Assembly: GCA_910585445.1 (NCBI GenBank)
Contig: CAJUEK010000002.1
Coordinates: forward strand, 1 to 64,000
Reading direction: 5' to 3'
Length of the DNA stretch: 64,000 nucleotides
Source of the DNA: an uncultured Bacteroidales bacterium
GTDB lineage: Bacteria > Bacteroidota > Bacteroidia > Bacteroidales > UBA932
Shown: one piece after another, positions 33,607 to 42,290 of the stretch
How the letters are laid out: each line of letters starts with the position of its first letter
Position numbering within the stretch: the first letter of the stretch is position 1
The notes under the pieces: generated by a model
Database searches by the model: none
Told to the model about the DNA's origin: nothing
What the model saw: the letters and a program-made list of their open reading frames with translations, nothing else
Made by a program: the position numbers and the translations under genes

Positions 33607-35088
33607 TTACAAGTCATTTTGTTCATTGAATATCTCTGCGACGATTTCCTTCTCGTCGAAATGTGTTTTGCAGTCACCGATTATCTGGTAGGTCTCGTGC
33701 CCTTTCCCGGCAAGCAGTACGGCCGCTCCTTCCTTTGCAAGCATTATGGCGGTCCTGATGGCCTCTTTCCTGTCCTCTATGAACAGCGACCTTGCCCTTC
33801 CGGAAATGTCCATGCCTTCCTTGATGTCCGCCATGATGTCAGAGGTCTTTTCGCTCCTGCTGTTGTCGGACGTGACGATTATCCTGTCAGCATATTTCTG
33901 TGCGATTGCCCCCATCTCGGGACGCTTGGTCCTGTCACGGTCTCCTCCGCAGCCGAACAGGCATATCAGCTCCCTGTCCGGGGAAATCTCCCTGAGTGTC
34001 TTCAGGACGTTCTCCAGCGCGTCGGGAGTGTGCGCATAGTCTATTATCACGGAAATGTCCTTCGGGCCTCTCATGTTCTCAAGCCTTCCCGGGGCCGGGC
34101 CGAGTGCGCTTATCGCAGTGAGAGCTTCTTCCGGACTGGTGCCGAGTGTAACGGCTGTGGCATATACGGCGAGCAGATTGTATGCGTTGTGCATGCCTAT
34201 AAGCCTGCTCCAGGTCTCCATGCCGTCTATTTTCAGCATCATTCCCTCAAAACTCTGCTCCATGACCCTGCATGTGTGGTCGGCTATGCTCCGGCATGAG
34301 CAGGTGACCACCTTTGCCTTGGTGTTCTGCATCATTACCATTCCGTTGCGGTCGTCTATGTTGGTTATGGCATATGCGTCTGCCGGCAATGTGTCGAAGA
34401 ACAGCTTTTTGCATCTGAGGTACTCGGCGAATGTGCCGTGGTAGTCGAGATGGTCGTGGGTCAGGTTGGAGAATATCCCCGCGCTGAATTTCAGTCCGGC
34501 CACCCTCTGTTGGTGTACCCCTATGGAGCTGACTTCCATGAAACAATATCCGCATCCGCAGTCCACCATCTCGCTCAGGAGGGAGTTTATTGTAATCGGG
34601 TCAGATGTGGTGTTCACCGCCTCGCTCCTTCTGTCGCCGACGTAATTGGCGATGGTAGAGAGCAGTCCGCAGCTGTATCCCAATGAGGTGAACATCCTGT
34701 GCAGCAGGGTCACTGTAGTGGTCTTGCCGTTTGTGCCGGTTATTCCGACCAAGGTGAGCTTTTCCGAAGGGCGGCCGTAGAAATTGGACGCCATGATGGC
34801 GACCGCATATCTCGAGTCCTCCACCCTTATGAGTGCAAGGTCTCCCGTGTCGCATCCCTCAAGCTGTGCCAGAGCCGCGTCATTGTCATCATATGCTATC
34901 GCATATGCCCCCTTTCCTATGGCAGTGCGTATGTAGTCATGCCCGTTTCCGGCGAAGCCCCTGACCGCCACGAATAGCGCTCCCGGAGTCACCTTCCTTG
35001 AATCAGTGCAGACGGAAAGCACATCTTTCGACATGTTTCCCGCCGTGCATATTACTTTGCTGTCCTGTATTATCCTGTCAAGCGTCAT
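33607..35088 (-). CDS. murE: UDP-MurNAc-L-alanyl-D-glutamate ligase MurE (third-residue adding)
   Basis: A 493-residue Mur ligase adding the diamino acid at position 3 of the stem. The ATP loop is GITGTNGKTTTVTLLHRM (about 108-125), with THDHLDYHGTFAEY and IIDYAHTPDALENVL following. The residue-3 selectivity motif, normally DNPR in meso-diaminopimelate enzymes, reads Asp408-Asn-Ser-Arg411. Arg and Asn are kept, so meso-DAP remains the likely substrate. The start overlaps the ftsI stop as ATGA. Confidence 0.95.
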   Translation of the reverse strand: MTLDRIIQDSKVICTAGNMSKDVLSVCTDSRKVTPGALFVAVRGFAGNGHDYIRTAIGKGAYAIAYDDNDAALAQLEGCDTGDLALIRVEDSRYAVAIMASNFYGRPSEKLTLVGITGTNGKTTTVTLLHRMFTSLGYSCGLLSTIANYVGDRRSEAVNTTSDPITINSLLSEMVDCGCGYCFMEVSSIGVHQQRVAGLKFSAGIFSNLTHDHLDYHGTFAEYLRCKKLFFDTLPADAYAITNIDDRNGMVMMQNTKAKVVTCSCRSIADHTCRVMEQSFEGMMLKIDGMETWSRLIGMHNAYNLLAVYATAVTLGTSPEEALTAISALGPAPGRLENMRGPKDISVIIDYAHTPDALENVLKTLREISPDRELICLFGCGGDRDRTKRPEMGAIAQKYADRIIVTSDNSRSEKTSDIMADIKEGMDISGRARSLFIEDRKEAIRTAIMLAKEGAAVLLAGKGHETYQIIGDCKTHFDEKEIVAEIFNEQNDL

Positions 35089-37199
35089 TTCAATACAATT
35101 CTAACAGTTTCACCTTTCTTTGCGGCCGTCCCCGGTCTCGGACTCTGGCTTACGACATGGCCTGTTCCCGTGTGGCTGCATCTGTATCCGTTGTTCTCGA
35201 CCGCATATATGGCATCCTTAAGTCCCATTCCGGAAAGATCCGGCACAGGGGAGCCTTCCGTTAGGCTGGTGCTTATGTAGCCTCCTTCCATTTCCGGGAT
35301 TTTCCCGTTTGCCTTTATCTCGCTGCTCCACTGTGGCTCGTATGCCCATATTCCGTCCACGATGTCTTTGAAAGCCATTGCCGGGGCCTGGCCTCCATAT
35401 ACGTTAACTCCTGGCGGCATGAGTCCGGTATAAGTGACGACTATAGCCGTATATTTCGGATTGTCAGCCGGGAAGAATCCCACGAAAGTGGCCTGGTGCT
35501 TCTTCCTGCCCATGTTGTCGCTGTACGGGTCCCTGCTTCCTTTCCTTTCTCCGGGCAGGAGGTGCATCCTGGCGGTTCCTGTCTTTCCTGCCACGGTGCA
35601 TTTCGCGTTCCTCAGCCTTTTCGCAGTACCTTCCAGGGTTACCATCTGGAGTGCTCTTGTCAGGGTGTCCGCAGTTGCCTTCGAGCATATGGAGTTCAGC
35701 GTCACCGGGCCGAATTCCTGTACGGCGGCTCCGTTCTTCTCGGTGCTTTCCACGATATAAGGCTTCATCATGCGGCCTTTGTTGGCTATCGCGTTGTAGA
35801 AGGTCACAACCTGCAGGGGAGTGACCCTTACCGAATATCCTATGGCGGAAGAAACGAGGTCTGACATTGTCCATCCTTTCTCATGCGGGTCTGGAATCCT
35901 CGGCTTTCCGCTTCCCCTTTCGGCAAGCTCGAAATCGAAATTGGCGTCAAGTCCATAAGAATGAAGCCTGCTGGTAAATTCATCTGGCCTTGACCCGTAA
36001 TTGTCCTTCACAAGGCGGCGGAAAACATAGTTGGAAGAAATCTTGAATCCTTCGATCACCGGTATGGTGCTTCTGCCCGTGCGCCTCTCGTAATTGGTTA
36101 TGTACTCGTCGCGAGGAATGTCAGGCATGTCGCTCATGGCTCCGTGATTGGTCTTGAGTTCCGTGTCAAGCTCCACCTTTCCGTCTTCGAGAAGCGTTGC
36201 CAAAGTGACGGCCTTGAACACCGAACCCGGCTCAGACGGCCATCCCGCTGCCATATTGAACACTTCCGAGAAGCGTCCCGAGCTGTCCCGCTGCAGGTTG
36301 ACCATGGCGCGGATTGCTCCGGTCTTCACGTCCATTATGACTGCGCAGCCTCCGTTGATGTTGTTTTCCTTCGACATGTTCTCCCTGAGCGCCCTGTCGG
36401 CTATGTCCTGCATGTCGATGTCTATGGTTGTCCTCACGTCAAGCCCGTCTTCAGCGGCAATGAAGGTGCTGTCAATGTCCTGTATAAGCCTGCGCATGTC
36501 CGTGCGGCGCTGCCATTCGACTCCGGCCTTTCCGTGCAGCACATAATCATAGCGTCCCTCAATGCCGATGTGCCTTGAGGTCGTGTCCTTGTTGTTTTTC
36601 ACATAGCCGATTACCCTGCGTGCCAGGCTGCCGTAAGGATAGAGCCTCTTTTCCTCCTCTTCAACTATAAGCCCGCCCCTGTATGACGGCTCGTTGAACA
36701 GCGGCAATTCCTTGAGCTTGAGCAGCGTCCCGTGGTCCGTCTTCATGACGATGCTGCGGTGCTGCATTTTCCTTACCCTTCCGGTCATGATGCGGTTCAT
36801 GTAGTATGCCGAGTCGCGCCCGTGCTCCTGCAGCGTTTCCGCGAGTCCTTTCGAAAGCAGTCCTGCCTTTCTTACCCATTCCTTTTCTGCCGCGGCTCCC
36901 TTTGCCCCGTTCATGCTGTTGGCCTCCTTCTGGACATAGCAGTCCATATAGATGTTGTACATCGGAGTGGATATGGCAAGCAGCTTTCCGTTGCGGTCTA
37001 TGACGCTTCCTCTTCTCGGCTCTATGACGGCGCGCTTCTTTTCCGGCCTGAAATGATGGGCGAACTTATGGTCTGGCTTCCATATGTACTGGATATAGAG
37101 AATCCTTCCGGCTATCGTTACAGATGCCAGAAGGAACAGGACATAGAAATACATCAGTATCCTGCTCGGCCTTCTCTTGTCCTTTTCGTCCATGCTCAT
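35085..37199 (-). CDS. ftsI: Septal transpeptidase FtsI/PBP with one PASTA domain
   Basis: A 704-residue class B penicillin-binding protein. Residues about 12-33 are the single transmembrane anchor. The dimerisation domain follows (RGSVIDRNGKLLAIS near 60). The transpeptidase domain has the nucleophile Ser326 in GSVFK, the SSN triad in KISSNYVF, and KTGTARM. A single PASTA repeat (about 645-704, VPDLSGMGLKDAIYAVE) closes the protein, as in other Bacteroidetes FtsI-type proteins. It cross-links septal peptidoglycan with FtsW. Both ends overlap neighbours by 4 bases. Confidence 0.95.
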   Translation of the reverse strand: MSMDEKDKRRPSRILMYFYVLFLLASVTIAGRILYIQYIWKPDHKFAHHFRPEKKRAVIEPRRGSVIDRNGKLLAISTPMYNIYMDCYVQKEANSMNGAKGAAAEKEWVRKAGLLSKGLAETLQEHGRDSAYYMNRIMTGRVRKMQHRSIVMKTDHGTLLKLKELPLFNEPSYRGGLIVEEEEKRLYPYGSLARRVIGYVKNNKDTTSRHIGIEGRYDYVLHGKAGVEWQRRTDMRRLIQDIDSTFIAAEDGLDVRTTIDIDMQDIADRALRENMSKENNINGGCAVIMDVKTGAIRAMVNLQRDSSGRFSEVFNMAAGWPSEPGSVFKAVTLATLLEDGKVELDTELKTNHGAMSDMPDIPRDEYITNYERRTGRSTIPVIEGFKISSNYVFRRLVKDNYGSRPDEFTSRLHSYGLDANFDFELAERGSGKPRIPDPHEKGWTMSDLVSSAIGYSVRVTPLQVVTFYNAIANKGRMMKPYIVESTEKNGAAVQEFGPVTLNSICSKATADTLTRALQMVTLEGTAKRLRNAKCTVAGKTGTARMHLLPGERKGSRDPYSDNMGRKKHQATFVGFFPADNPKYTAIVVTYTGLMPPGVNVYGGQAPAMAFKDIVDGIWAYEPQWSSEIKANGKIPEMEGGYISTSLTEGSPVPDLSGMGLKDAIYAVENNGYRCSHTGTGHVVSQSPRPGTAAKKGETVRIVLK

Positions 37200-37546
37200 T
37201 TGCCTTTCAGTCTATATGCCGGCTTTTGAGGAGCCGTAACCTTTGACCCAGCGTCTTCAAGCATGCTTTCAACCGTGCTTATCCTGCTCAGCGTCACATA
37301 CTCGTATGTCTTTTGGGCGTGATATACCTTGTATTCCTTCAGGAGCTTCTGGTTCTTTTCCACCTGGACCATCGTCTGCTCTATCCTGTAGTTCAGGAAA
37401 ATGTTTACCCAGCCGAGCACGAACAGAAACAATATATAGGGAAGGAGCTTGTCCACCCTCAGCAGGAGCAGTATGTCGCCGCTCCAGATTGACTTCATCA
37501 CTGTCTTGGCTGTCAGCTTTTCTTTACCCTCTTCCATTTTACTCAC
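37196..37546 (-). CDS. FtsL-like divisome membrane protein
   Basis: A 116-residue protein in the ftsL position between rsmH and ftsI, overlapping each by 4 bases. It has a cytoplasmic basic start, one transmembrane helix (about 32-51, LLPYILFLFVLGWVNIFLNY) and a periplasmic region with coiled-coil-like heptads (EQTMVQVEKNQKLLKEYKVY). That is the FtsL/DivIC layout; sequence identity to E. coli FtsL would be low, so the call rests on position, size and topology. Confidence 0.82.
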   Translation of the reverse strand: MSKMEEGKEKLTAKTVMKSIWSGDILLLLRVDKLLPYILFLFVLGWVNIFLNYRIEQTMVQVEKNQKLLKEYKVYHAQKTYEYVTLSRISTVESMLEDAGSKVTAPQKPAYRLKGK

Positions 37547-38448
37547 ACCTTTTCTGCAATTCTGAGCTTTGCGCTTCTTGCCCTCGTATTGGAGGCTATC
37601 TCATTTTCCTGAGGCAGTATAGGCTTGCGGTTGACTGCCTTCAGAGGGGCTTTCACATTTCCGTAGAAATCCTTTTCAGCCTCTCCTCTTATGTTGCCAG
37701 CCTTAATGAAATTCTTTACCATCCTGTCCTCGAGAGAGTGGTAGGTTATCACCACAAGCTGCCCTCCGCTCTTGAGCGACTTGGCTGCTCCGGAAAGGAA
37801 TTTCTCAAGCGACTTCATCTCCTGGTTGACCTCAATCCTCAGCGCCTGATATACCTTTGCCAGGAACTTGTGCTCCGCGAATTTGGGAAGGGCGCTTCCT
37901 ATTGCATTGCCGAGGTCCGCAGTGGTCCTTATCTGTCCGGTTTCACGTGCCCTGCATATCAGCTGGGCCAGCTTGCGGCTGTTGTCCACCTCCCCGTATA
38001 TGCGCAGGATATTCTCAAGGTCTTCCTGGCTGTAAGTGTTGACGATGTCTTCCGCCGTCATTTCCGCCTCCTGGTTCATCCTCATGTCGAGCGGCGCGTC
38101 ATATCTGAACGAGAATCCGCGCTCCGCCGTGTCGAACTGGTGCGAAGAGACGCCGAGGTCGGCAAGCACTCCGTCTATGCCGTCCTTGTGTCCCAAGTGA
38201 AGTATATGGTTATGTATCCACCTGAAATCGCTTCTGACAAGTGTCAGGCGGCTGTCGTCAGGCTTGTTTGCGAATGCGTCAAGGTCACGGTCGAATGCGA
38301 TGACCCTGCCCTCGGGAGACAGTCTCCTGAGAATCTCTGACGTGTGGCCTCCTCCTCCGAAGGTCGCGTCTGCGTATGTTCCCGAGATTGAGCTGACCAA
38401 AGCGGAGACGCTTTCATCAAGCAATACTGGAATGTGATATCCGGACAT
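37543..38448 (-). CDS. rsmH: 16S rRNA (cytosine(1402)-N4)-methyltransferase
   Basis: A 301-residue SAM-dependent methyltransferase. It has the RsmH start HIPVLLDESVSALV, the SAM loop DATFGGGGHTSEIL (about 27-40), the DLGVSSHQFD block and the C-terminal VVITYHSLEDRMVK. It methylates C1402 in the ribosomal P site. It is 16 bases after mraZ, as in most dcw clusters. Confidence 0.96.
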   Translation of the reverse strand: MSGYHIPVLLDESVSALVSSISGTYADATFGGGGHTSEILRRLSPEGRVIAFDRDLDAFANKPDDSRLTLVRSDFRWIHNHILHLGHKDGIDGVLADLGVSSHQFDTAERGFSFRYDAPLDMRMNQEAEMTAEDIVNTYSQEDLENILRIYGEVDNSRKLAQLICRARETGQIRTTADLGNAIGSALPKFAEHKFLAKVYQALRIEVNQEMKSLEKFLSGAAKSLKSGGQLVVITYHSLEDRMVKNFIKAGNIRGEAEKDFYGNVKAPLKAVNRKPILPQENEIASNTRARSAKLRIAEKV

Positions 38449-38464
38449 GTTCAGGCCTCCTTTT

Positions 38465-38917
38465 TTATATGCGTCCTGACAATTTCTTTCCCATCAGGCG
38501 GAATTCCTCAGTGGAAAGCGTACCGCCGCTGATTTCTTCTTTTGCCCAGATTTCGACCTTGTAATCGACACAGAGGAATACTACTTCCTTGCTGATGCCG
38601 GCTGCTTTCAGGATTTCTTCCGGGATGGTTATTCTTCCGAGCTTTGCGTCCGGAGTCACCGCTATGGTGCCGCTCATGTATGTTCTCCAGTATCTTATAT
38701 GGTCTTCGTCAAATGCAAGGTCAAGCTTTGACCTGACAGCCTGTGACATGATTGCCCATTCCTGCCTTGTGTACATTTCAAGGCAATTGGAGTACATGTC
38801 TTTCCTTATGACAAATTCCTGCTGGTCCTCCGGCACGGCGTTTTTGATGGCAGAGGGAATAACAACTCTCCCTTTGTCATCAATCTTTGCGCTGTATTTT
38901 CCGAAGAATCCTGCCAT
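38465..38917 (-). CDS. mraZ: Transcriptional regulator MraZ
   Basis: A 150-residue AbrB-like DNA-binding regulator with two MraZ repeats (GKYSAKIDDKGRVVIPSAIK near 5-24; the second with KLGRITIPEEILKAAG near 85-100). In other bacteria it binds short direct repeats in its own promoter and represses the dcw cluster. The frame can be opened at a GTG at 38923, but the ATG at 38917 gives the usual MAGFFGKYSAK start. The leader from the -7 box is short. Four 10-base-spaced repeats lie directly upstream (38952-38991). Confidence 0.95.
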   Translation of the reverse strand: MAGFFGKYSAKIDDKGRVVIPSAIKNAVPEDQQEFVIRKDMYSNCLEMYTRQEWAIMSQAVRSKLDLAFDEDHIRYWRTYMSGTIAVTPDAKLGRITIPEEILKAAGISKEVVFLCVDYKVEIWAKEEISGGTLSTEEFRLMGKKLSGRI

Positions 38918-38939
38918 AGTCACACATTATTGCGTCTGG

Positions 38940-38947
38940 CAAAAGTA
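38940..38947 (-). promoter_or_regulatory. -7 box of the dcw promoter
   Basis: On the minus strand TACTTTTG matches TAnnTTTG. It ends 22 bases before the mraZ ATG. There is no -33 TTTG at the standard distance; that position is occupied by the TGGAA repeats. Confidence 0.65.
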
Positions 38948-38951
38948 TGAA

Positions 38952-38991
38952 TAATTTTCCACTTTCTTCCATTATTTTCCAAAATTTTCCA
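38952..38991 (-). promoter_or_regulatory. Putative MraZ operator: four TGGAAnA repeats at 10-base spacing
   Basis: Read on the minus strand, four consecutive decamers begin TGGAAAATTT, TGGAAAATAA, TGGAAGAAAG and TGGAAAATTA. The TGG triplets (CCA on the plus strand) are at 38989-38991, 38979-38981, 38969-38971 and 38959-38961, an exact 10-base period. MraZ of other phyla binds tandem TGGG-type boxes with the same roughly 10-base helical spacing in the mraZ promoter. The array lies where -33 contacts would occur, which fits autorepression. Confidence 0.72.
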
Positions 38992-39042
38992 CAAAATGTT
39001 CCGCTCCTGCCCTGGAGGTGCTTCAGGACATTATTTTTTTTG

Positions 39043-39050
39043 TACTTTTG
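39043..39050 (+). promoter_or_regulatory. -7 box before the M23 peptidase lipoprotein gene
   Basis: TACTTTTG matches TAnnTTTG, 64 bases before the ATG at 39115. It faces away from the dcw promoter, so the 38918-39114 region is a divergent promoter region. Confidence 0.5.
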
Positions 39051-39114
39051 TGCTTCACATAATGCGCCTGCGGCATATGCAGGCTTAGGTAATTATAAAT
39101 GAAAATCTGGTGTG

Positions 39115-40455
39115 ATGAGAAGTTTGTCAATTATATTTGTTTATCTGGCTTTTGCCGCATCCTGTGTGCAGAGGCCTTCCGGTGCGTCTGAGGCGGAAAT
39201 CCCCGTTCAGGAGGAAGCCGCTGAAGAGCATGCTGATGTGTTGGGCTTCTGCCCTGACTCGCTTGTCGTGGTTGAGGGCACCGTGCGCGGCGGGCAGTTC
39301 TTTTCTTCGTTGATGACCGGTCTCGGGCTTTCGGCCAAGGAAGCATATGAGATGTCACAGGCCTGCGATTCTGTTTTTGATGTTCGCAATCTCCGTGTGG
39401 GGAATGCATACCGCGCATATTACTCGGACTCATGTGCGGATGGCTCATCTGCCGGCTCTTCTGATTCGGATGATTTTGACGGCAGCGGTGATTCTTCCCT
39501 CAGCGATGATTCAAAGTGCCAACGTCTTGAATATGTCGTATATGACAGGGACAGGGCTTCAAGCGTGGTCTTTTCATGCCGTCCTCCTTACCGGGCGTGG
39601 ATTTTCGAGAAGCCTGTAGCCATAGAGAGCCGCTATGCTGACGTTACCATAAAATCTTCATTGTGGAATGACATGAGGGCTGCCGGAGTGTCTCCGCTGC
39701 TCATCCTTAGCTTGTCGGACATATATGCATGGTCCGTGGATTTCTTCGGTTTGCAGAAAGGTGACCGTTTCCGCGTGCTTTATGATGAGCGTGTCTGTGA
39801 CGGTGAGGTTCTTGCGGTGGATACTGTGCGCTATGCCATTTTCAGCCATGCCGGTGAAGAGCTTCCGATGATAATGTTCGACCAGAAGGACGGGGGAAAT
39901 CTCTGGTGGAACGACAAGGGGGAGAGCATGAGAAAGGCTTTCCTGAAGGCCCCGCTGAAATATTCCCGTATAAGCTCCGGTTTTTCGTATGCACGCAAGC
40001 ATCCTGTCACGCGTAGGGTCCAGCCTCATACCGGCGTGGATTATGCCGCTCCCAAGGGTACTCCCGTCATGTCCATCGGTGACGGTGTCGTGACAAGCCG
40101 CAAGTATGAGGGAGCAGGAGGAAATGTTGTGCGCATCAGGCACAATTCGGTGTATTCCACTGCCTATCTGCATCTGTCCAAATTCGCTTCGGGACTGAAG
40201 CCTGGCCAGAGGGTCCGCCAGGGCGAGGTGATAGGATATGTCGGTTCGACGGGACGTTCTACCGGTCCACATCTGGATTTCCGCGTATGGAAAAACGGTT
40301 CTCCTGTCAACCCGCTTAAGATGGAGTCTCCTCCTGCAGAGCCTGTAAAGCCGGAGAATATGGCTGCCTTTGAGGCTGCAAAGGAAGCTTGCCGTGCACG
40401 TATAGACACAGTGCAGGCCAGGATGGCGGCTTCCAAGTTGTGGGAACTTCTTTAA
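39115..40455 (+). CDS. M23-family (LytM-like) peptidase lipoprotein
   Basis: A 446-residue lipoprotein (lipobox AASC, Cys17). A GTG at 39112 is adjacent, but the ATG at 39115 is preferred. A low-complexity Asp/Ser-rich insert lies near 115-140 (SSDSDDFDGSGDSS). The C-terminal M23 domain (about 285-405) has the first zinc motif His305-TGV-Asp309. The second motif, normally HxH, reads His386-Leu-Asp388 in GPHLDFRVWKNG. The expected zinc ligand is therefore Asp rather than His, a form I believe is widespread in Bacteroidetes. It may trim peptidoglycan or act as a non-catalytic activator like EnvC. It sits next to the dcw cluster but is divergently transcribed. Confidence 0.88.
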   Translation: MRSLSIIFVYLAFAASCVQRPSGASEAEIPVQEEAAEEHADVLGFCPDSLVVVEGTVRGGQFFSSLMTGLGLSAKEAYEMSQACDSVFDVRNLRVGNAYRAYYSDSCADGSSAGSSDSDDFDGSGDSSLSDDSKCQRLEYVVYDRDRASSVVFSCRPPYRAWIFEKPVAIESRYADVTIKSSLWNDMRAAGVSPLLILSLSDIYAWSVDFFGLQKGDRFRVLYDERVCDGEVLAVDTVRYAIFSHAGEELPMIMFDQKDGGNLWWNDKGESMRKAFLKAPLKYSRISSGFSYARKHPVTRRVQPHTGVDYAAPKGTPVMSIGDGVVTSRKYEGAGGNVVRIRHNSVYSTAYLHLSKFASGLKPGQRVRQGEVIGYVGSTGRSTGPHLDFRVWKNGSPVNPLKMESPPAEPVKPENMAAFEAAKEACRARIDTVQARMAASKLWELL

Positions 40456-40506
40456 GTGTAATTCACATATGCCGGCAAAGGCAGAATATTTGTAAAGCGC
40501 CGGTGT

Positions 40507-41556
40507 ATGGAAAACAATCTTCTTTCTGAAAAACTGTCATGGAACGGCCTCGGGGCTGACCATGCGAAAATAGATGCCGTAAGATATTCACGGGACACTT
40601 TGGAGATGCTTCCGGTTGAGGCTCCCGAAATGTTGCCAGAACCTGACGGCAATTCCGTGCTCTGGGTACGTGTGAGGGGCTTCAAGGATGCTGCCGTTAC
40701 AGAAAGCCTGTGCAACCGTTTCGGCATAAGTTTCCTGACTGCCCAGGACATCCTGAATGTGCATCACAGCAGCAAGGTGGAAATGCACGACGAGTATCTT
40801 TTCATTGTCGCTTCAGTTTTCAGGAACCATTGGAACTCTCATGATGAATGTCCTGCAGTGCGCAAGGAGAGAATCAGGCTCGTTGTCAGCGGGAATTATG
40901 TAATAAGCTTCAGCGACAGGGAAGAGTCCTCGTTTTTCGACGGCGTAGTTGAGGCCTTGCGCGGCAATGTGCTGAAAATCCGTCAGCGTTCATCGTATTA
41001 TCTTGCATCCGTCATGCTGAATGAGATTGTCTATGACTATATCTCGGAAGCCGTTTCTGTCGCGGACCTTCTCGAGGAGATGGAGGATTCTCTCATATCA
41101 ATGAATCCGGGACGCGACATCGGCTCGAGAATACAGTGCCTGAGAAAAAGATACCTTGCACTCAAGCATGCGGCCGCTCCTTTGAAAGAGCAGTTCCCTG
41201 TTTTGCTCAGACCGCAGATGGGGCTGGTGAGCAAGGCAGACAGGCCCTTCTATGCGGATGTGCACGACCATCTTCTGAATGCTATGCAGGAAATTGACGA
41301 ATGCCGTGAGACCATGTCTTCCCTGATGGATCTTTACATATCCAACAACGGACTGAAGATGAACGACATCATGAAAAAGCTTACGCTGCTGTCCACCATA
41401 TTCATTCCTATGACTTTTCTTGCGGGAGTATGGGGTATGAATTTCAAGTTCATGCCTGTCACTGAGTGGAAATACGGCTATCTTTTCGCCTGGGTCTCGT
41501 TTGCCGTATCAGGAGTGGCATGCTATTTCATTTTCCGGTCCAAGCGCTGGCGGTAA
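40507..41556 (+). CDS. corA: CorA-family magnesium/cobalt transporter
   Basis: A 349-residue inner-membrane metal channel. The large cytoplasmic domain fills residues 1-285 and ends in a long helix. Two C-terminal transmembrane helices follow, the first ending with the selectivity motif Gly310-Met-Asn312 in AGVWGMNFKFMP. The basic tail RSKRWR is cytoplasmic. It follows the M23 gene by 51 bases on the same strand and converges with the TonB-like gene, leaving only 3 bases between stops. Confidence 0.93.
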   Translation: MENNLLSEKLSWNGLGADHAKIDAVRYSRDTLEMLPVEAPEMLPEPDGNSVLWVRVRGFKDAAVTESLCNRFGISFLTAQDILNVHHSSKVEMHDEYLFIVASVFRNHWNSHDECPAVRKERIRLVVSGNYVISFSDREESSFFDGVVEALRGNVLKIRQRSSYYLASVMLNEIVYDYISEAVSVADLLEEMEDSLISMNPGRDIGSRIQCLRKRYLALKHAAAPLKEQFPVLLRPQMGLVSKADRPFYADVHDHLLNAMQEIDECRETMSSLMDLYISNNGLKMNDIMKKLTLLSTIFIPMTFLAGVWGMNFKFMPVTEWKYGYLFAWVSFAVSGVACYFIFRSKRWR

Positions 41557-41559
41557 GCC

Positions 41560-42288
41560 CTATTGGGCGATGAAGCTATAAACGATTTCACCATGCTGTC
41601 TTGCCGGGGCTGTCTCGGATGCGGAAAAACGTGACAGTCTTGCAGCGCGCACAGCAAAATCCCTGAGACATTTGTCTGAGGATGAGGCCTCATCCATTAT
41701 TTTTGCGTTAATCACTTTTCCAAGGTTATCAACCGTTATTATTACAGTGACCTCCCCGCTTCCGTAGCATCTGTATGCCGGAATTTTCAGATGGCTGGCC
41801 TTACGACCGTCAAGCCTGTATGAAACCACTGACGGACCGCTGTAAGTTTTCTGCTGATTGTCCTTGCCGGTATTTTTGCCCGGAAGCTCGACTGTCTCAT
41901 TCCTTGCGTCTTCTTCAATGGCATTGCTTCCTGCCTTGAGGTCGCGGGCAAGCCTTTCGGCATCCTTGTAGAGCTGCTGCGCGTCAGTTCCCCTGTCATC
42001 CTTGAGAAAAGAGCCTGCATCCACGGCAATATTGCGGACAGCTGCAGGTGATGAATGCCTTGCCGCAGCAATCCTTTCTTCCAGTTTCTCAAGCAGGTCC
42101 TCCTCCAAGGCTGCCTGCCGTTCTTTCTCCTCCATTTCTTCCTGCTTGGAGAAGTCGAGGACGAAACTCTCCTCGCGTCTTATTGACGAATCAATCTGAT
42201 ACAGGAGCAAGACAATAATCACCGTGAGATGAAAAATCACGGTGATTATAATTCCTGCCTTGCTTTCTTTTCCCGTATTCACAAGCAA
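41560..42288 (-). CDS. TonB-like energy transducer protein
   Basis: A 242-residue periplasm-spanning protein. One N-terminal transmembrane helix (about 12-31) is followed by a highly charged Glu/Lys/Ala-rich helical region (about 45-130) in place of the usual proline-rich spacer. A TonB C-terminal-like domain covers about 165-240 (GEVTVIITVDNLGKVINAKI, then SSDKCLRDFAVRAARLSRF). It should pass energy from an ExbB/ExbD complex to outer-membrane transporters, although TolA-like roles are possible. It lies 2 bases after udk and is unlinked to the ExbBD operon at 45755-48047. Confidence 0.82.
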   Translation of the reverse strand: MLVNTGKESKAGIIITVIFHLTVIIVLLLYQIDSSIRREESFVLDFSKQEEMEEKERQAALEEDLLEKLEERIAAARHSSPAAVRNIAVDAGSFLKDDRGTDAQQLYKDAERLARDLKAGSNAIEEDARNETVELPGKNTGKDNQQKTYSGPSVVSYRLDGRKASHLKIPAYRCYGSGEVTVIITVDNLGKVINAKIMDEASSSDKCLRDFAVRAARLSRFSASETAPARQHGEIVYSFIAQ

Positions 42289-42290
42289 AT

